Shown: positions 1 to 7,173, numbered from the stretch's first letter. The stretch is 16,814 nucleotides of DNA from Prevotellaceae bacterium (GCA_022508635.1 JAFLUV010000031.1:1-16814), one strand, 5' to 3'. Made by a program: numbers and translations. Notes: generated by a model from the sequence alone, not told the origin.

Positions 1-539
1 AAAGAAGGGGTAGCACCATTAGCCAATGCAGCATAGTCTTCTACATAGTCTAAACCACGCAGTTCATCAAGGCTTAAACTTTTTGTGCCAAGTTTACCGT
101 TGTAATTAAGGATTGCAGCCATTTTTTTTGGTAACAAATCGCCAGCTTTTGTCGAAATAACAAGTGTTACGGCAACAACATCCTCTACCTTTTGATGGGT
201 ATCTCCATTTGTGTTATTCTCATTCTCCTCATCGTTTTGAAAATCGGTTTTGGTAAGATAATTCGTACCATCTGCTTTTACTGTAGCAGCGCTGCCATCT
301 TCATTGAAGAAATAGAAACGAATATCTTTTACTGCATTTTCTACTTTTGTTCCGGCTTCGTAATCTTCATCAGCTCTTGTGCCTCCATTTGCAGTTGCAA
401 TATTCACGGTCAAATACCTTGTTTCAGTTTCACCGCTTGCCCCCCCTGCGTTGCCGGGATCGGTAAGATCGGTGATCTCTTCCTGGCTACAACTTACGCA
501 TAACGCGACGGCAGCTACCCAAATAAATAGTTTCTTCAT
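1..539 (-). CDS. Mfa1/FimA-family fimbrillin lipoprotein, C-terminus cut by window edge
   Basis: The ATG at 539-537 opens a frame that stays open to the left edge, giving 179 codons with no stop, so the gene is partial. The start reads MKKLFIWVAAVALCVSCSQEE, a lipoprotein signal peptide with the lipidated cysteine at residue 17. Residues 41-75 (RYLTVNIA, then GGTRADEDYEAGTKVENAV, then DIRFYFFNEDG) match the conserved N-terminal region of the Mfa1/FimA major fimbrial subunits of Bacteroidales. In that family the precursor is lipidated, moved to the outer membrane, cut after an arginine and polymerised by donor-strand exchange into type V pili. Arg55-Ala56 is a possible maturation site here (inference). 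The gene lies 83 bases downstream of the DUF3868 gene and is probably co-transcribed; no TAnnTTTG box lies in the gap. It is distinctly A+T rich compared with its neighbours and has a run of seven G's in codons 31-34. It could be an accessory tip subunit rather than the main shaft. Confidence 0.85.
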   Translation of the reverse strand, partial: MKKLFIWVAAVALCVSCSQEEITDLTDPGNAGGASGETETRYLTVNIATANGGTRADEDYEAGTKVENAVKDIRFYFFNEDGSAATVKADGTNYLTKTDFQNDEENENNTNGDTHQKVEDVVAVTLVISTKAGDLLPKKMAAILNYNGKLGTKSLSLDELRGLDYVEDYAALANGATPS

Positions 540-622
540 AATTTCTGACATTTTTATAGTTTAAACATATATTAGATTTGCTTTGTTGTTTCACCCCTTT
601 GTGTGGAAGGCGGGAGTGCGGG

Positions 623-2050
623 CTACATGCCTCGCTGCTCCATCTCCTGCAGGGTGGTGGTTGCCTGCTCTATGCCTGCCTGACGTGCTGCCTGAAGGAA
701 GGAGCGTGCTGCCTGCATGTCGCCCTGGCGTATCTTCAGTGCACCGCGGGCGTAGAATGCCTCGGGTGTCTGTCCTGCCTTCTCCAGGTAGCGTTCTGCT
801 GCCGCATTGTCGCCACGGCGCATGGCTGCGTTGGCTGCATTGAGGTTGGCCGTCTCGTCAAGCGGGAAGAGGCGCACGGCCGTCTCATATACCTCGGTGA
901 ACTCCTCGCTGCCCGGCTCCAGGCGGCTGGCTGCCAAGTAGAACTCCTCGAGCGAGAGGTGCTGGGGCGTGGTGCGCATGATGCGCAATATCTCGGCCGG
1001 GTCGCTATAGGAGCGTACCACGTAGGAGACGCGATAGTCCGTGCGGCGCAGTGCGGGATAGTATTCCGTGAGCATGAAGCGGTAGTCCTCGGGATAGGTC
1101 ATCTTTATCTTCCATTCCTTGGGGTCGGGCTCCATGTCGGAGTCTATGAGGGCCAGTATCTCCTGCCGGTGTGCGAGGTTCGATCCCTCCACGAAGCGGC
1201 GCAGGCCTTCCCAGTTCTCGGGCTCGTAGTCGGTGAGTATCTCTACGCCGGTGAAGTTGTACATGTTGTTGATGTAGCGCTTGAGTGCCTCGGTACGTCC
1301 CTTTGCCAGGTCGGTGTTGTGTGCATAGGGCGACTCGGGCGATGCGAAGCCCTTGAGCCATACGGTATCGATGCGTGCGTCCGGGTCGTTGCGCACGGTG
1401 TCTATCGTGGCACGTATGACTGCCAGCTCCTTCAGGTTGTTGCGGTAGTCGGGATAGATAACGGTCTGGTCCACCGGGAAGTCCACGTAGGAGCGTCCCT
1501 CTAACTGCCGGCGCTTTTCGGCTTCTGGTGCCGGGTGCAGATAGACGAGGGAGGGGAAGAACTCGTCGCGGAAGGTTACGGTGCCGATGCCCTCCAGCGT
1601 GTGTGCCAGCAGGGCGCGGCAGCAGCCGTAGTCGCTGCGGTCGAGTACAAGGTCGGCACCGCCGAACCAATCGGCATAGGGCACTACCTGTGCGTAGGGC
1701 ACTGCCTCGGGACAATTGCGCGAGAGGAAGGATGTCTCGTTCTCGGAGCCCGAGAGCATGTATTCGCCGAAGTTGCGCTTATAGTAGTAGTATCGCTTGC
1801 GTCCGTAGACTGCTACCGGGGGCAGCGACAGGGTGTCGGCTCCGTTGACGAGCCGTGGCGTGAGGAGCACGGCACGGTTGGGCTCTACGTCGAGGCCGGA
1901 AAGAAGTATCTCCATGGAGACGGAGAGGAGGTCGCCGTGGCGCTCGGTACGAACGTCGCTGACTTTTACGCCACCATCCTCTACGGCCGCGGTGGCGGCG
2001 AGGGAAGAGAGGAAAAGCGTGGCAGCTGCTATGATGGATGTTTTCTTCAT
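623..2050 (-). CDS. DUF3868-type protein with OmpA-like domain and TPR repeats (fimbria-associated)
   Basis: This 475-residue protein has a clear Sec signal peptide (residues 1-22, MKKTSIIAAATLFLSSLAAT followed by AA). Residues about 23-130 resemble the DUF3868 domain of Bacteroidales. Residues about 190-265 look like an OmpA-type peptidoglycan-binding fold: VIYPDYRNN, then a beta strand with WLKGFASPES, then a helix with LAKGRTEALKRYI. Residues about 365-465 are alanine-rich helical hairpins of the TPR type (AFYARGALKIRQGDMQAARS). The protein is therefore probably periplasmic and tied to the cell wall, with a protein-binding tail. It starts 15 bases after the DUF3575 gene, and the fimbrillin gene follows, an arrangement I recognise from fimbrial loci of Bacteroides relatives. 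A role in pilus anchoring or assembly is inference; no biochemical function is established. The domain names are from memory of the family, not from a search. Confidence 0.82.
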   Translation of the reverse strand: MKKTSIIAAATLFLSSLAATAAVEDGGVKVSDVRTERHGDLLSVSMEILLSGLDVEPNRAVLLTPRLVNGADTLSLPPVAVYGRKRYYYYKRNFGEYMLSGSENETSFLSRNCPEAVPYAQVVPYADWFGGADLVLDRSDYGCCRALLAHTLEGIGTVTFRDEFFPSLVYLHPAPEAEKRRQLEGRSYVDFPVDQTVIYPDYRNNLKELAVIRATIDTVRNDPDARIDTVWLKGFASPESPYAHNTDLAKGRTEALKRYINNMYNFTGVEILTDYEPENWEGLRRFVEGSNLAHRQEILALIDSDMEPDPKEWKIKMTYPEDYRFMLTEYYPALRRTDYRVSYVVRSYSDPAEILRIMRTTPQHLSLEEFYLAASRLEPGSEEFTEVYETAVRLFPLDETANLNAANAAMRRGDNAAAERYLEKAGQTPEAFYARGALKIRQGDMQAARSFLQAARQAGIEQATTTLQEMEQRGM

Positions 2051-2065
2051 GTTCGCGGACGTTTT

Positions 2066-2677
2066 TTAGAATAAGTACACAAGGTTAATGGCGGCCTTGG
2101 TGGGACCTACGTAGTGGTGCGGCTGATCCTCGGCAATTTTCTTGCCGCAGCCCGTGCATCGGAACTGGTCGTAGCGCGTGTAGGAGTATCCGATGCCAAT
2201 CTCGGCCTCGAGGTTCCAGTGCGTTCCGAGCATCCATGCGTATCCGTAGCTGATGCCTCCGCCTACGAACCATCCCTGATAGCGTGTGTCGTCGAGCTTG
2301 CGCAGGTCTGTACCCGTATACTTGCCGTCGTGCCATCCGAGGAACTTCACCTTTCCGTCGAAGCCTCCGATGTTGTACTGTCCGCCGTGGGCATGGATTC
2401 CGATGAAGTGTCCGCCGAAGCGGTCGCAGAACCAGTAGCGTGCGCCGGGCTGCACCCACCAGTGCTTCCAGCGCTTGCCTCCGTATTGCTCCCAGCTGTT
2501 GTAGCTTGCCGGAACATCGAGCGTCCACTTCGGTGCCAGGCCTATTTCCACGCCGAGGTTGATGTTGGCAAAGGCGTCGTCAATAATGTTTGACTTGATC
2601 GCCGCATGCTGGCCATTGGCGCACAAGGCGTAGCCAAGCATGAAAATCAGTAGAATCGGTAATTGTTTGAATCTCAT
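2066..2677 (-). CDS. DUF3575-family outer-membrane protein
   Basis: The protein has 203 residues. I chose the ATG at 2677 because it opens directly into a signal peptide (MRFKQLPILLIFMLGYALCA, cleaved near NGQ) and because the promoter at 2742-2775 lies inside any longer version of the frame. The mature part alternates aromatic and small residues (GARYWFCDRFGGHFIGIHA, then WFVGGGISYGYAWML, then EAEIGIGYSYTRYD) and ends in AINLVYLF with a terminal phenylalanine, all signs of an outer-membrane beta-barrel. The N-terminal AIKSNIIDDAFANINLGVEI and the C-terminal YVGPTKA are hallmarks of DUF3575 proteins. A CTGCGKK segment near residue 180 gives a CxxC pair, apparently shared with relatives. It is the first gene of the fimbria-type operon. 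Its function is unknown; a role in placing or exporting the fimbrial proteins is inferred from context alone. Confidence 0.83.
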   Translation of the reverse strand: MRFKQLPILLIFMLGYALCANGQHAAIKSNIIDDAFANINLGVEIGLAPKWTLDVPASYNSWEQYGGKRWKHWWVQPGARYWFCDRFGGHFIGIHAHGGQYNIGGFDGKVKFLGWHDGKYTGTDLRKLDDTRYQGWFVGGGISYGYAWMLGTHWNLEAEIGIGYSYTRYDQFRCTGCGKKIAEDQPHHYVGPTKAAINLVYLF

Positions 2678-2741
2678 CTGGAAATACTTTATGTGCCGAA
2701 TACTGTCGTTGGGACAATACGGGCAAGGAAATTCAGTGGCG

Positions 2742-2775
2742 CAAAGGTATGACAAAGGAATGACATATACAACAA
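2742..2775 (-). promoter_or_regulatory. Bacteroidales-type promoter for the DUF3575 operon
   Basis: On the minus strand TACCTTTG (2749-2742) matches the Bacteroidetes -7 element TAnnTTTG. A TTG at 2772-2770, inside TTGTTG (2775-2770), lies 20 bases upstream at the -33 position. The start codon at 2677 is about 65 bases downstream, leaving a leader of about 60 bases. Confidence 0.7.
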
Positions 2776-2854
2776 TTTTGGGGCAAAAGTGATAAAAAAC
2801 TAGAAAATAACAAAAAAACAAGTGAAATCGCAAGTTTCCTGAGGCCAAATCCGG

Positions 2855-2867
2855 GCCTGATTCAGGC
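2855..2867. promoter_or_regulatory. 13-bp perfect palindrome, possible operator
   Basis: GCCTGATTCAGGC is a perfect inverted repeat with a single central base. It lies between the two divergent promoters, about 80 bases behind the leftward -33 element. A protein-binding site is possible, but there is no local regulator gene to pair it with. Confidence 0.3.
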
Positions 2868-2889
2868 GGTCATAGCTATTCAGCGATTT

Positions 2890-2930
2890 TTTCCTAACTG
2901 GGGCGTAAAACTTTCCTAACTGGGCCGTAA
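2890..2930. repeat. Tandem 19-bp direct repeat between divergent promoters
   Basis: TTTCCTAACTGGGGCGTAA (2890-2908) and TTTCCTAACTGGGCCGTAA (2912-2930) differ at one base and are spaced 22 bases start to start, about two helical turns. TTTTCCTGAA (2931-2940) directly after resembles the beginning of a third, degraded copy. The second copy ends about 58 bases upstream of the rightward -7 element. The arrangement suggests a tandem regulator site; no regulator is identified. Confidence 0.55.
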
Positions 2931-2988
2931 TTTTCCTGAAAGTTGCGCTTAATATATAATAAGGTGTCCCGAATTCGTGATTTTTTTA

Positions 2989-2996
2989 TATCTTTG
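2989..2996 (+). promoter_or_regulatory. Probable -7 element upstream of the membrane-protein gene
   Basis: TATCTTTG fits TAnnTTTG and is followed by CACC, a common start context in this phylum. No good TTTG or TTG lies 19-21 bases upstream, so only half of the promoter is recognisable; an activator, perhaps at the tandem repeats, might compensate (inference). It places the transcript start near 3002, which excludes the upstream ATG at 2977 as the translation start. Confidence 0.55.
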
Positions 2997-3024
2997 CACC
3001 GAAAATGTTCATTTTGGAATTTCC

Positions 3025-3034
3025 AAGGAAAGGG
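3025..3034 (+). promoter_or_regulatory. Ribosome binding site for the gene at 3037
   Basis: The purine run AAGGAAAGGG ends two bases before the ATG at 3037. It is unusually strong for this group, in which most starts here have only A-rich leaders, and it decides this start over 2977. Confidence 0.45.
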
Positions 3035-3036
3035 AG

Positions 3037-4203
3037 ATGGAGAAGATGTGCAGGCCGGGCCGGATGAGTGTCGCAGAGACGATCTATGTGGCAGTCAACG
3101 TGCTGTTCGTGGCAAAGTATTCTGCGAGAATAGCAGGGGGAGGCGTCCTTCCTGCCGCATTGTGCGTGCTTCTTGCCATAGCCGCCTATGCCGTCCTGCT
3201 CCGGTGGCTGATGCCCCGCCTGCCGGGTGGCGACATCGCCAGGAGGACGAGCTCCGGGCAGATTGCCTGCGGTGTCGTCCTGCTTGCATTTGCCGGCATG
3301 GCAACCCTGCAATATGCCATTGACCCTTACGGTATTCAAGTGGACAGATGGTCGGCCTTGCACTTCCCGATACGCAACCTCCTGTCCGGCACCTATCCTT
3401 ATAGTGCCTGTACGCATCTGGGCGGATATGCCTCGCCGTTCCCCGTCTGGCAGGTCCTGCATATCCCTTTCTATCTCTTGGGCAATGTGGGGTTGTCGTT
3501 CTTTGTGGCAGCCATATTGTTCCTGTGCAGTTGCAGGAAGGTGCAGGGCAGGGAGGGAGCTCTCGCGGCAGGCCTGTTGCTATGCTCATCCGTCGCGGTC
3601 TGGTATGAAGCGGCCGTCAGGAGCGACCTCATTACGAACATGCTGCTTCTGGCTGCAATAGTCAACTATATCTTCCCCCGCCTGAGCCAGCAGTGGGTGG
3701 AGAAGCGGCGATGGCGGATAGCCTGCGGCGTGGGTTTGCTGGCAAGCACCCGGATAATAGTGCTTGTGCCCGTTGCGTTGTTGCTGTGCCCCTACCTGAG
3801 CAGGATGAAGCTCAGGAGGCAATGTGAGGTGACGCTGCTGGCGCTGATAGTCTTCGCACTGACCTTTGTGCCCTTCGCCCTTTGGGACTGGCAGGAATTT
3901 TACTATTTCCAGAACAACCCCTGGGCATTGCAGACGAGGCAGGGCAGCCTCCCCGACTTTGTCCTGTTCGTCCCGCTGGGGCTGTTCTTGGCGTGGAATC
4001 ACGGAGGCGATGCCCGGCGCTACTACAGGAATACGGCGGCCATGCTGTGCGTGTTTGTCCTTGTGACCTTCCTCCACAACATGTGGCAAAGCGGAAACTG
4101 GGCCTTGTTCTCTTCGTCGTATGACATAACATACTTTACGAGTGCCATCCCTTTCTGTCTGCTGGCATATTGCGTGCAGAGGAGGCAGATGTGCCATCTT
4201 TGA
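3037..4203 (+). CDS. Polytopic membrane protein, possible GT-C glycosyltransferase
   Basis: From the ATG at 3037 the protein has 388 residues. It has roughly nine to eleven hydrophobic segments, among them VLPAALCVLLAIAAYAVLL, IACGVVLLAFAGMATLQYA, LSFFVAAILFLCS, VTLLALIVFALTFVPFAL and AAMLCVFVLVTFLH. A non-hydrophobic stretch after the third segment (DPYGIQVDRWSALHFPIRNL and LLSGTYPYSAC) resembles the first external loop of GT-C-fold enzymes, which move sugars from lipid-phosphate donors; an acidic residue such as Asp in IQVDRW could be catalytic. The position beside a GT2 enzyme, a Wzi-family protein and a WecA-type transferase supports a polysaccharide role. I cannot exclude a polymerase-like or purely structural membrane protein. 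The next gene starts 141 bases on and has its own promoter, so this gene may form a separate transcript. Confidence 0.6.
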   Translation: MEKMCRPGRMSVAETIYVAVNVLFVAKYSARIAGGGVLPAALCVLLAIAAYAVLLRWLMPRLPGGDIARRTSSGQIACGVVLLAFAGMATLQYAIDPYGIQVDRWSALHFPIRNLLSGTYPYSACTHLGGYASPFPVWQVLHIPFYLLGNVGLSFFVAAILFLCSCRKVQGREGALAAGLLLCSSVAVWYEAAVRSDLITNMLLLAAIVNYIFPRLSQQWVEKRRWRIACGVGLLASTRIIVLVPVALLLCPYLSRMKLRRQCEVTLLALIVFALTFVPFALWDWQEFYYFQNNPWALQTRQGSLPDFVLFVPLGLFLAWNHGGDARRYYRNTAAMLCVFVLVTFLHNMWQSGNWALFSSSYDITYFTSAIPFCLLAYCVQRRQMCHL

Positions 4204-4231
4204 CATTTTGAGGTTGCAGGGCAATAAAACA

Positions 4232-4263
4232 TTTGACAGATTCGTTATATTGTTGTATCTTTG
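4232..4263 (+). promoter_or_regulatory. Bacteroidales-type promoter for the GT2-Wzi operon
   Basis: TTTG (4232-4235), exactly 20 bases, then TATCTTTG (4256-4263) is a full match to the Bacteroidetes consensus. Transcription would begin about 4268-4270, giving a leader of about 75 bases before the ATG at 4345. It lies between the stop at 4203 and the GT2 gene and excludes an upstream TTG at 4261 as the start codon. Confidence 0.82.
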
Positions 4264-4344
4264 CAGCCCGAACGGACGGCAAGGCAGCAGGGAGGCCGGA
4301 AGGAAGACTCCGGTTCCCCTGCGGATGCACCTTGTGAATTGAGA

Positions 4345-5211
4345 ATGATAACAGCATCGATAGTAACATACAACAATAATTTGCTGGACCTGGAGGGCAT
4401 CCTTCGCAGCCTGCTCATCTCGCCAGTCCAAAAGGTCTGGATCATAGACCACAGCGACGAGTTCTTGCGATTGGAAAGTGAGTTGCAGGAGTACATGCGC
4501 CGAGACGAAGACTTCATCAAGCACGCAGGCAGAGGGTTCCATCTGGAATACATGAAGCGCAGCAACAGAGGCTATGGCAACGGACACAACGTGGCACTGC
4601 GGAGGGCAATGGAGGAGGGTAGCCAATACCACCTCGTCGTCAATCCGGACGTATGGTTCGGTGCGGATGTAATTCCAACCCTGTGGCGGCTGATGGAAGG
4701 GGACAAGGACGTAGCGCTGGTAATGCCCAAGGTATTGTTCCTTGACGGTTCGGTACAGCGCTTGGCCAAGCTGCTCCCTACACCGCTGGATCTTTTTGGC
4801 CGCTTCTTTTTGCCCCAGTGGCTGATAGCCAAAAGAAACAACCGGTTCGAGTTGCGGCACTCGGGCTATGAGTATGAGATGAACGTGCCGTTCCTGTCGG
4901 GATGCTTCATGTTCTTGAGGATAGATGCCCTGCGGAGCGAAGGCTTGTTTGACGAACGCTTCTTCATGTACATGGAGGACGTAGACATCACGCGCCGGCT
5001 TCATGCAAAGTACAAGACTCTTTTCTATCCATCAGTGAGTATCTACCACAGGTTCAGCCGCCTGTCCTACCATAAGTGGCGTTTGTCATTGATTCACATG
5101 TCCAGCGTCGTGAAGTATTTCAACAAATGGGGCTGGATTTACGACATGGAAAGGCGGCGCTTCAATAAGAAAATTCTTAAGGAAATAAAAGTACATAGCG
5201 AAAAAGAATGA
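4345..5211 (+). CDS. Family 2 glycosyltransferase (rhamnosyltransferase-like)
   Basis: This 288-residue cytoplasmic enzyme probably adds a sugar from a nucleotide donor to a lipid-linked glycan. The N-terminus ITASIVTYNNN is the first strand of the GT-A fold. NRGYGNGHNVALR (residues 74-86) is the glycine/asparagine motif of the WbbL-like subgroup. NPDVWF (100-105) takes the place of the DxD metal/nucleotide motif. FFMYMEDVDITRRL (206-219) carries the catalytic-region ED..D..RR signature typical of rhamnosyltransferase-type GT2 enzymes. I chose the ATG at 4345 because the fold begins there and the promoter lies just upstream. The stop overlaps the next start (ATGA at 5208-5211), which suggests translational coupling with the Wzi-family gene. 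The sugar specificity is not visible. Confidence 0.88.
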   Translation: MITASIVTYNNNLLDLEGILRSLLISPVQKVWIIDHSDEFLRLESELQEYMRRDEDFIKHAGRGFHLEYMKRSNRGYGNGHNVALRRAMEEGSQYHLVVNPDVWFGADVIPTLWRLMEGDKDVALVMPKVLFLDGSVQRLAKLLPTPLDLFGRFFLPQWLIAKRNNRFELRHSGYEYEMNVPFLSGCFMFLRIDALRSEGLFDERFFMYMEDVDITRRLHAKYKTLFYPSVSIYHRFSRLSYHKWRLSLIHMSSVVKYFNKWGWIYDMERRRFNKKILKEIKVHSEKE

Positions 5212-6722
5212 AGAGAAAGACATACATCATACTTGTCCTGTGCTGTCTGTTACTCGTTCCGCAGGTTGGCAGAACCCAGGTGAGCCGCCTTGGGGAGGAT
5301 GTACAGTACGGCGCAAGCCTGCGCGGCACATTCGGCGGTGGCGACAATGCCCCCTTCTGGTTCACAAACAACAGGTACGGTCTGGGACCAATTGGCAACA
5401 ATACTTTCCAGGCCCGAGTCTACATCAAGCGCGATGCCGAAGCCGACTCGCTGAGGGCGTGGCGCGTAGGCTACGGTGCGGACATTGCCGCGGGTTACGG
5501 CAACGAGAGCGAGTTTAACATCCAGCAGTTGTTCGTCGACGTACAGTGGGAAATGCTCCGCCTGTCAATAGGACAGAGAGAGAGACCGTCGGAACTCAAG
5601 AATGCTGAGCTCTCCACCGGCGGTATGACGCTGGGCATCAATGCACGTCCTCTGCCCCAGGTCAGGTTAGAGATGCCAGAGTTTTGGGTCGTCCCCGGCA
5701 CGAAGGGGTTGTTTGCCTTCAAGGCACATTTGGCATACGGCGTGTATACGGACAACATCTGGCAACGGCATTGGGCGAGCGGAACATCCAATATGTACAC
5801 AAAGAATAGTCTGTTCCACTCCAAGGCACTGCTTCTGCGAGTCGGTAACGAGAGTAAGTTCCCACTAATGCTGACGGGCGGCTTGGAGGTTGCCTGCCAG
5901 TTTGGAGGCAGGGGCTATAACGTGTTGGGGTACAATGGCGAAAAGCTTGAGCAGGACATCAAGCTTGGAGGAAACATCCTGAATGCCTTCTTTCCGAGCG
6001 GGAGTGACGTCAACGACGACAATTTCTCCAACGCAAGCGGCAATCACATCGGATCATGGCACCTGCGCCTGGACTGGAAAGACAAAAACTGGAGTGTGGC
6101 CGCCTATATGGACCATCTCTTCGAGGATCACAGCCAGATGTTCATGCAATATGGTTTCTGGAAGGATATGCTGCTGGGCATCGAACTGAACTTGCCGCGA
6201 AATCGCTATGTAAGTACGGTGGTCTACGAGCACCTTGGCACGATGAACCAGTCCGGTCCCATCTATCATGATGCCACTATCGAGAATCCCCAGCAGATAA
6301 GTGCCAATGATGCCTATTACAGCAACCACATCTATGGTGCGTGGCAGCATGGTGGTTTCGTCATGGGCAACCCGCTTATCCCCTCGCCTATGTATAACGG
6401 CTACCTTGGGTATCCGGGCATGCTTGTCAACTATTTCAATCGCGTCAACGCACATCATCTGGGTTTGAAGGGCAGTCCCAGTACCAGGTTTGCATGGCGT
6501 GCGCTTTACACTTACGAGAAAAATCTCGGCTCGTACGAGAAGCCAGTAATGGATCCCCTCAACGGGCACTTCCTGCTTTTAGAGGCCACGTATGCTCCGA
6601 AGAAGTTAGAGGGAGTGAGCTTCACGGCAGCCTTCGGACATAATCACGGCAGCCTGCTGGGCAGATCCAATGGCATGATGCTGACCGTGGCTTGGGACGG
6701 CTGGATATACAAGTATGATTAA
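5208..6722 (+). CDS. Wzi-family capsule assembly outer-membrane protein
   Basis: The protein has 504 residues with a signal peptide at residues 1-24 (MKRKTYIILVLCCLLLVPQV, cleaved near GRTQ). The mature part is a long series of amphipathic beta strands, as in the 18-stranded Wzi barrel, which holds capsule at the cell surface in Escherichia coli. Features of the Bacteroidetes version include GDNAPFWFTNNRYGL near the N-terminus, LSIGQRERPSELKNAELSTG, LEMPEFWVVPGTKGLFAFKA, the YMDHLFEDHSQMFMQYGFWKD segment (within about 300-325), and the C-terminal GRSNGMMLTVAWDG. Length and layout fit PF14052-type proteins from memory. It overlaps the GT2 gene by 4 bases and the following lipoprotein gene by 8 bases, so all three are probably co-translated. 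A role in anchoring or exporting surface polysaccharide follows from the family; the polymer is unknown. Confidence 0.87.
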   Translation: MKRKTYIILVLCCLLLVPQVGRTQVSRLGEDVQYGASLRGTFGGGDNAPFWFTNNRYGLGPIGNNTFQARVYIKRDAEADSLRAWRVGYGADIAAGYGNESEFNIQQLFVDVQWEMLRLSIGQRERPSELKNAELSTGGMTLGINARPLPQVRLEMPEFWVVPGTKGLFAFKAHLAYGVYTDNIWQRHWASGTSNMYTKNSLFHSKALLLRVGNESKFPLMLTGGLEVACQFGGRGYNVLGYNGEKLEQDIKLGGNILNAFFPSGSDVNDDNFSNASGNHIGSWHLRLDWKDKNWSVAAYMDHLFEDHSQMFMQYGFWKDMLLGIELNLPRNRYVSTVVYEHLGTMNQSGPIYHDATIENPQQISANDAYYSNHIYGAWQHGGFVMGNPLIPSPMYNGYLGYPGMLVNYFNRVNAHHLGLKGSPSTRFAWRALYTYEKNLGSYEKPVMDPLNGHFLLLEATYAPKKLEGVSFTAAFGHNHGSLLGRSNGMMLTVAWDGWIYKYD

Positions 6723-7173
6723 CCCAACAAACAGAAAGAGCGTGAAAATTAAATTATACATATTAGCTATTGTGGCAGCTATGCTGACCATGAGCAGTTG
6801 TGACAAAAAGGACTGTAACGGCGACTTGGACGGCATGTGGCAACTGACGGAGTGGAGAGATGCCGACAATGTCGTGAAGGCAACCAAGCAGGACATGATA
6901 TTCTATAGTTTTCAGTTACAAATGTCCAGCTTTCGCAGAGAGAATGACACCCCGTTCTTCATTCGTGCACTACTGAAGGTGAGTCCGGACAGAATAACTA
7001 TTTACAATCCTTTTGAATACGTAGGGGACAAGCACGACGAGGTTCGCCCCATGTCCATCCTCTCTTCCGTTGGAGTTCCCGAGGATGGTATCTTCTGGAT
7101 AGAATCGCTGACAAACAGTTCCATGCTGCTAAGGACGAATGAGGGTTCGCGTCTTACTTTCAGGAAGTATTGA
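6715..7173 (+). CDS. Small lipocalin-like lipoprotein of unknown function
   Basis: This 152-residue protein has a lipoprotein signal peptide ending in MSSC, with the lipidated cysteine at residue 29. The mature part is about 120 residues and beta-rich; it opens with GDLDGMWQLTEWRDAD, the pattern (G.W.L) of small Bacteroidetes lipocalin-like lipoproteins, and ends in LLRTNEGSRLTFRKY. The first ATG overlaps the end of the Wzi-family gene by 8 bases. A GTG at 6742 would give a more usual signal peptide (MKIKLYILAIVAAMLTMSSC) and follows the purine run AGAAAGAG, so the start is uncertain. The context suggests an outer-membrane helper of the Wzi-family protein or of polysaccharide display, but this is inference and I do not recognise a specific family member. 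Confidence 0.75.
   Translation: MINPTNRKSVKIKLYILAIVAAMLTMSSCDKKDCNGDLDGMWQLTEWRDADNVVKATKQDMIFYSFQLQMSSFRRENDTPFFIRALLKVSPDRITIYNPFEYVGDKHDEVRPMSILSSVGVPEDGIFWIESLTNSSMLLRTNEGSRLTFRKY

Larger units (their letters stand above)
2678..3036. other. Divergent intergenic regulatory region
   Basis: This 359-base stretch separates the leftward fimbria-type operon from the rightward polysaccharide block and holds no convincing gene. It contains the leftward promoter (2742-2775), a 13-bp palindrome (2855-2867), a tandem pair of 19-bp repeats (2890-2930) and the rightward promoter element (2989-2996). The leftward frame continues without a stop up to 2848, but its extra 57 codons would begin upstream of the promoter and do not resemble secreted-protein sequence. 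Confidence 0.7.

Noticed and set aside
192..503. Plus-strand open frame with Ile/Cys-rich translation
   Set aside because: It is antisense to the fimbrillin gene, whose frame gives a lipoprotein signal and conserved Mfa1 sequence.
578..1504. Long plus-strand open frame (308 codons) across the DUF3868 gene
   Set aside because: It is antisense to a gene with a clear signal peptide and domains. Its translation is rich in Cys, Gly, His and Leu without a fold, and it reflects the high G+C of the true gene.
3586..5004. 472-codon minus-strand open frame
   Set aside because: It runs antisense across two real genes and the promoter between them, and has no recognisable domain.
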